This document shows, piece after piece, positions 63,983-64,000 of a stretch of 64,000 nt of DNA. The stretch is taken from assembly GCF_034313965.1 (NCBI RefSeq), contig NZ_JAVIWQ010000002.1, positions 3,286,001 through 3,350,000 of the forward strand, in the 5' to 3' direction. The notes under the pieces are model-generated. The model was not told the origin of the DNA, ran no database searches, and saw nothing but the letters and a program-made list of their open reading frames with translations. Numbering within the stretch: position 1 is the stretch's first letter; every line of letters starts with the position of its first letter. A program made the position numbers and the translations under genes. This DNA is from Herbaspirillum sp. RTI4. Its GTDB lineage: Bacteria; Pseudomonadota; Gammaproteobacteria; Burkholderiales; Burkholderiaceae_D.

Positions 63983-64000
63983 TGACTGCGCGAGGCAATC

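Overview
The window looks like chromosomal DNA of a betaproteobacterium of the order Burkholderiales, most probably an Oxalobacteraceae member of the Herminiimonas/Janthinobacterium kind. This is inferred from gene content, gene order (rlmE-ftsH-folP-glmM; clpS-clpA beside a cold-shock gene; murJ-sirB1; cysI-DUF934-cysH-cysD-cysN-cobA) and moderate GC; no database was consulted. No prophage, insertion sequence, rRNA operon or CRISPR array was seen. Almost all DNA is accounted for by about 50 protein genes and one split tRNA gene.

Layout. 0-1.3 kb: end of a cobalamin gene group (cobS fragment, cobT). 1.7-4.4 kb: an isolated cheZ-cheA pair. 4.5-5.8 kb: a CLC chloride/proton antiporter. 5.9-14.2 kb: the sulfur assimilation locus: cysB facing a TauE-type exporter gene, then cysI, a DUF934 gene, cysH (APS reductase type), cysD, cysN and the siroheme methyltransferase cobA. 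It is followed by a 428-bp spacer with a coding remnant, a 7-bp satellite and a terminator. 14.6-17.8 kb: clpS-clpA and a cold-shock gene. 18-21.4 kb: icd, rluE, a DUF192 gene and rpsT. 21.6-26.1 kb: murJ, sirB1 and uup. 26.3-26.6 kb: a tRNA-Arg(CCU) gene interrupted in its anticodon loop by a 241-nt group I intron. 26.8-28.9 kb: a two-gene c-type cytochrome operon. 29-35.5 kb: rlmE-ftsH-folP-glmM plus a lone PhoB-type regulator, with divergent yhbY. 35.6-41.1 kb: carA-carB, greA and a DUF4149 gene. 41.4-43.7 kb: a GlcG/HbpS-type gene, an NlpC/P60 hydrolase and a patatin-like lipoprotein.

43.9-53.9 kb is a complete phosphate regulon: pstS-pstC-pstA-pstB-phoU-phoB-phoR on the minus strand and ppk-sixA on the plus strand. 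Pho-box-like direct repeats with 11-bp spacing lie on both sides of the divergent pstS/ppk region. At 55.8-58.5 kb an overlapping operon (OlsB-like acyltransferase, PlcP/LpxH-type phosphoesterase, GT4 glycosyltransferase) has the composition expected for replacing phospholipids with phosphorus-free lipids, which fits the neighbouring phosphate genes, but this role is inferred. A chemoreceptor, a 3-hydroxybutyrate dehydrogenase and a CNNM/CorC-type membrane protein fill the surroundings. The window ends in a GDP-heptose operon (hddA-gmhA-hddC-gmhB) for surface polysaccharide.

The most distinctive elements are the intron-bearing tRNA gene, the putative phosphorus-free lipid operon, the paired Pho boxes, a dispersed hairpin element found at three places, and several short-period tandem arrays, including a 7-bp satellite with a 42-bp higher-order period.
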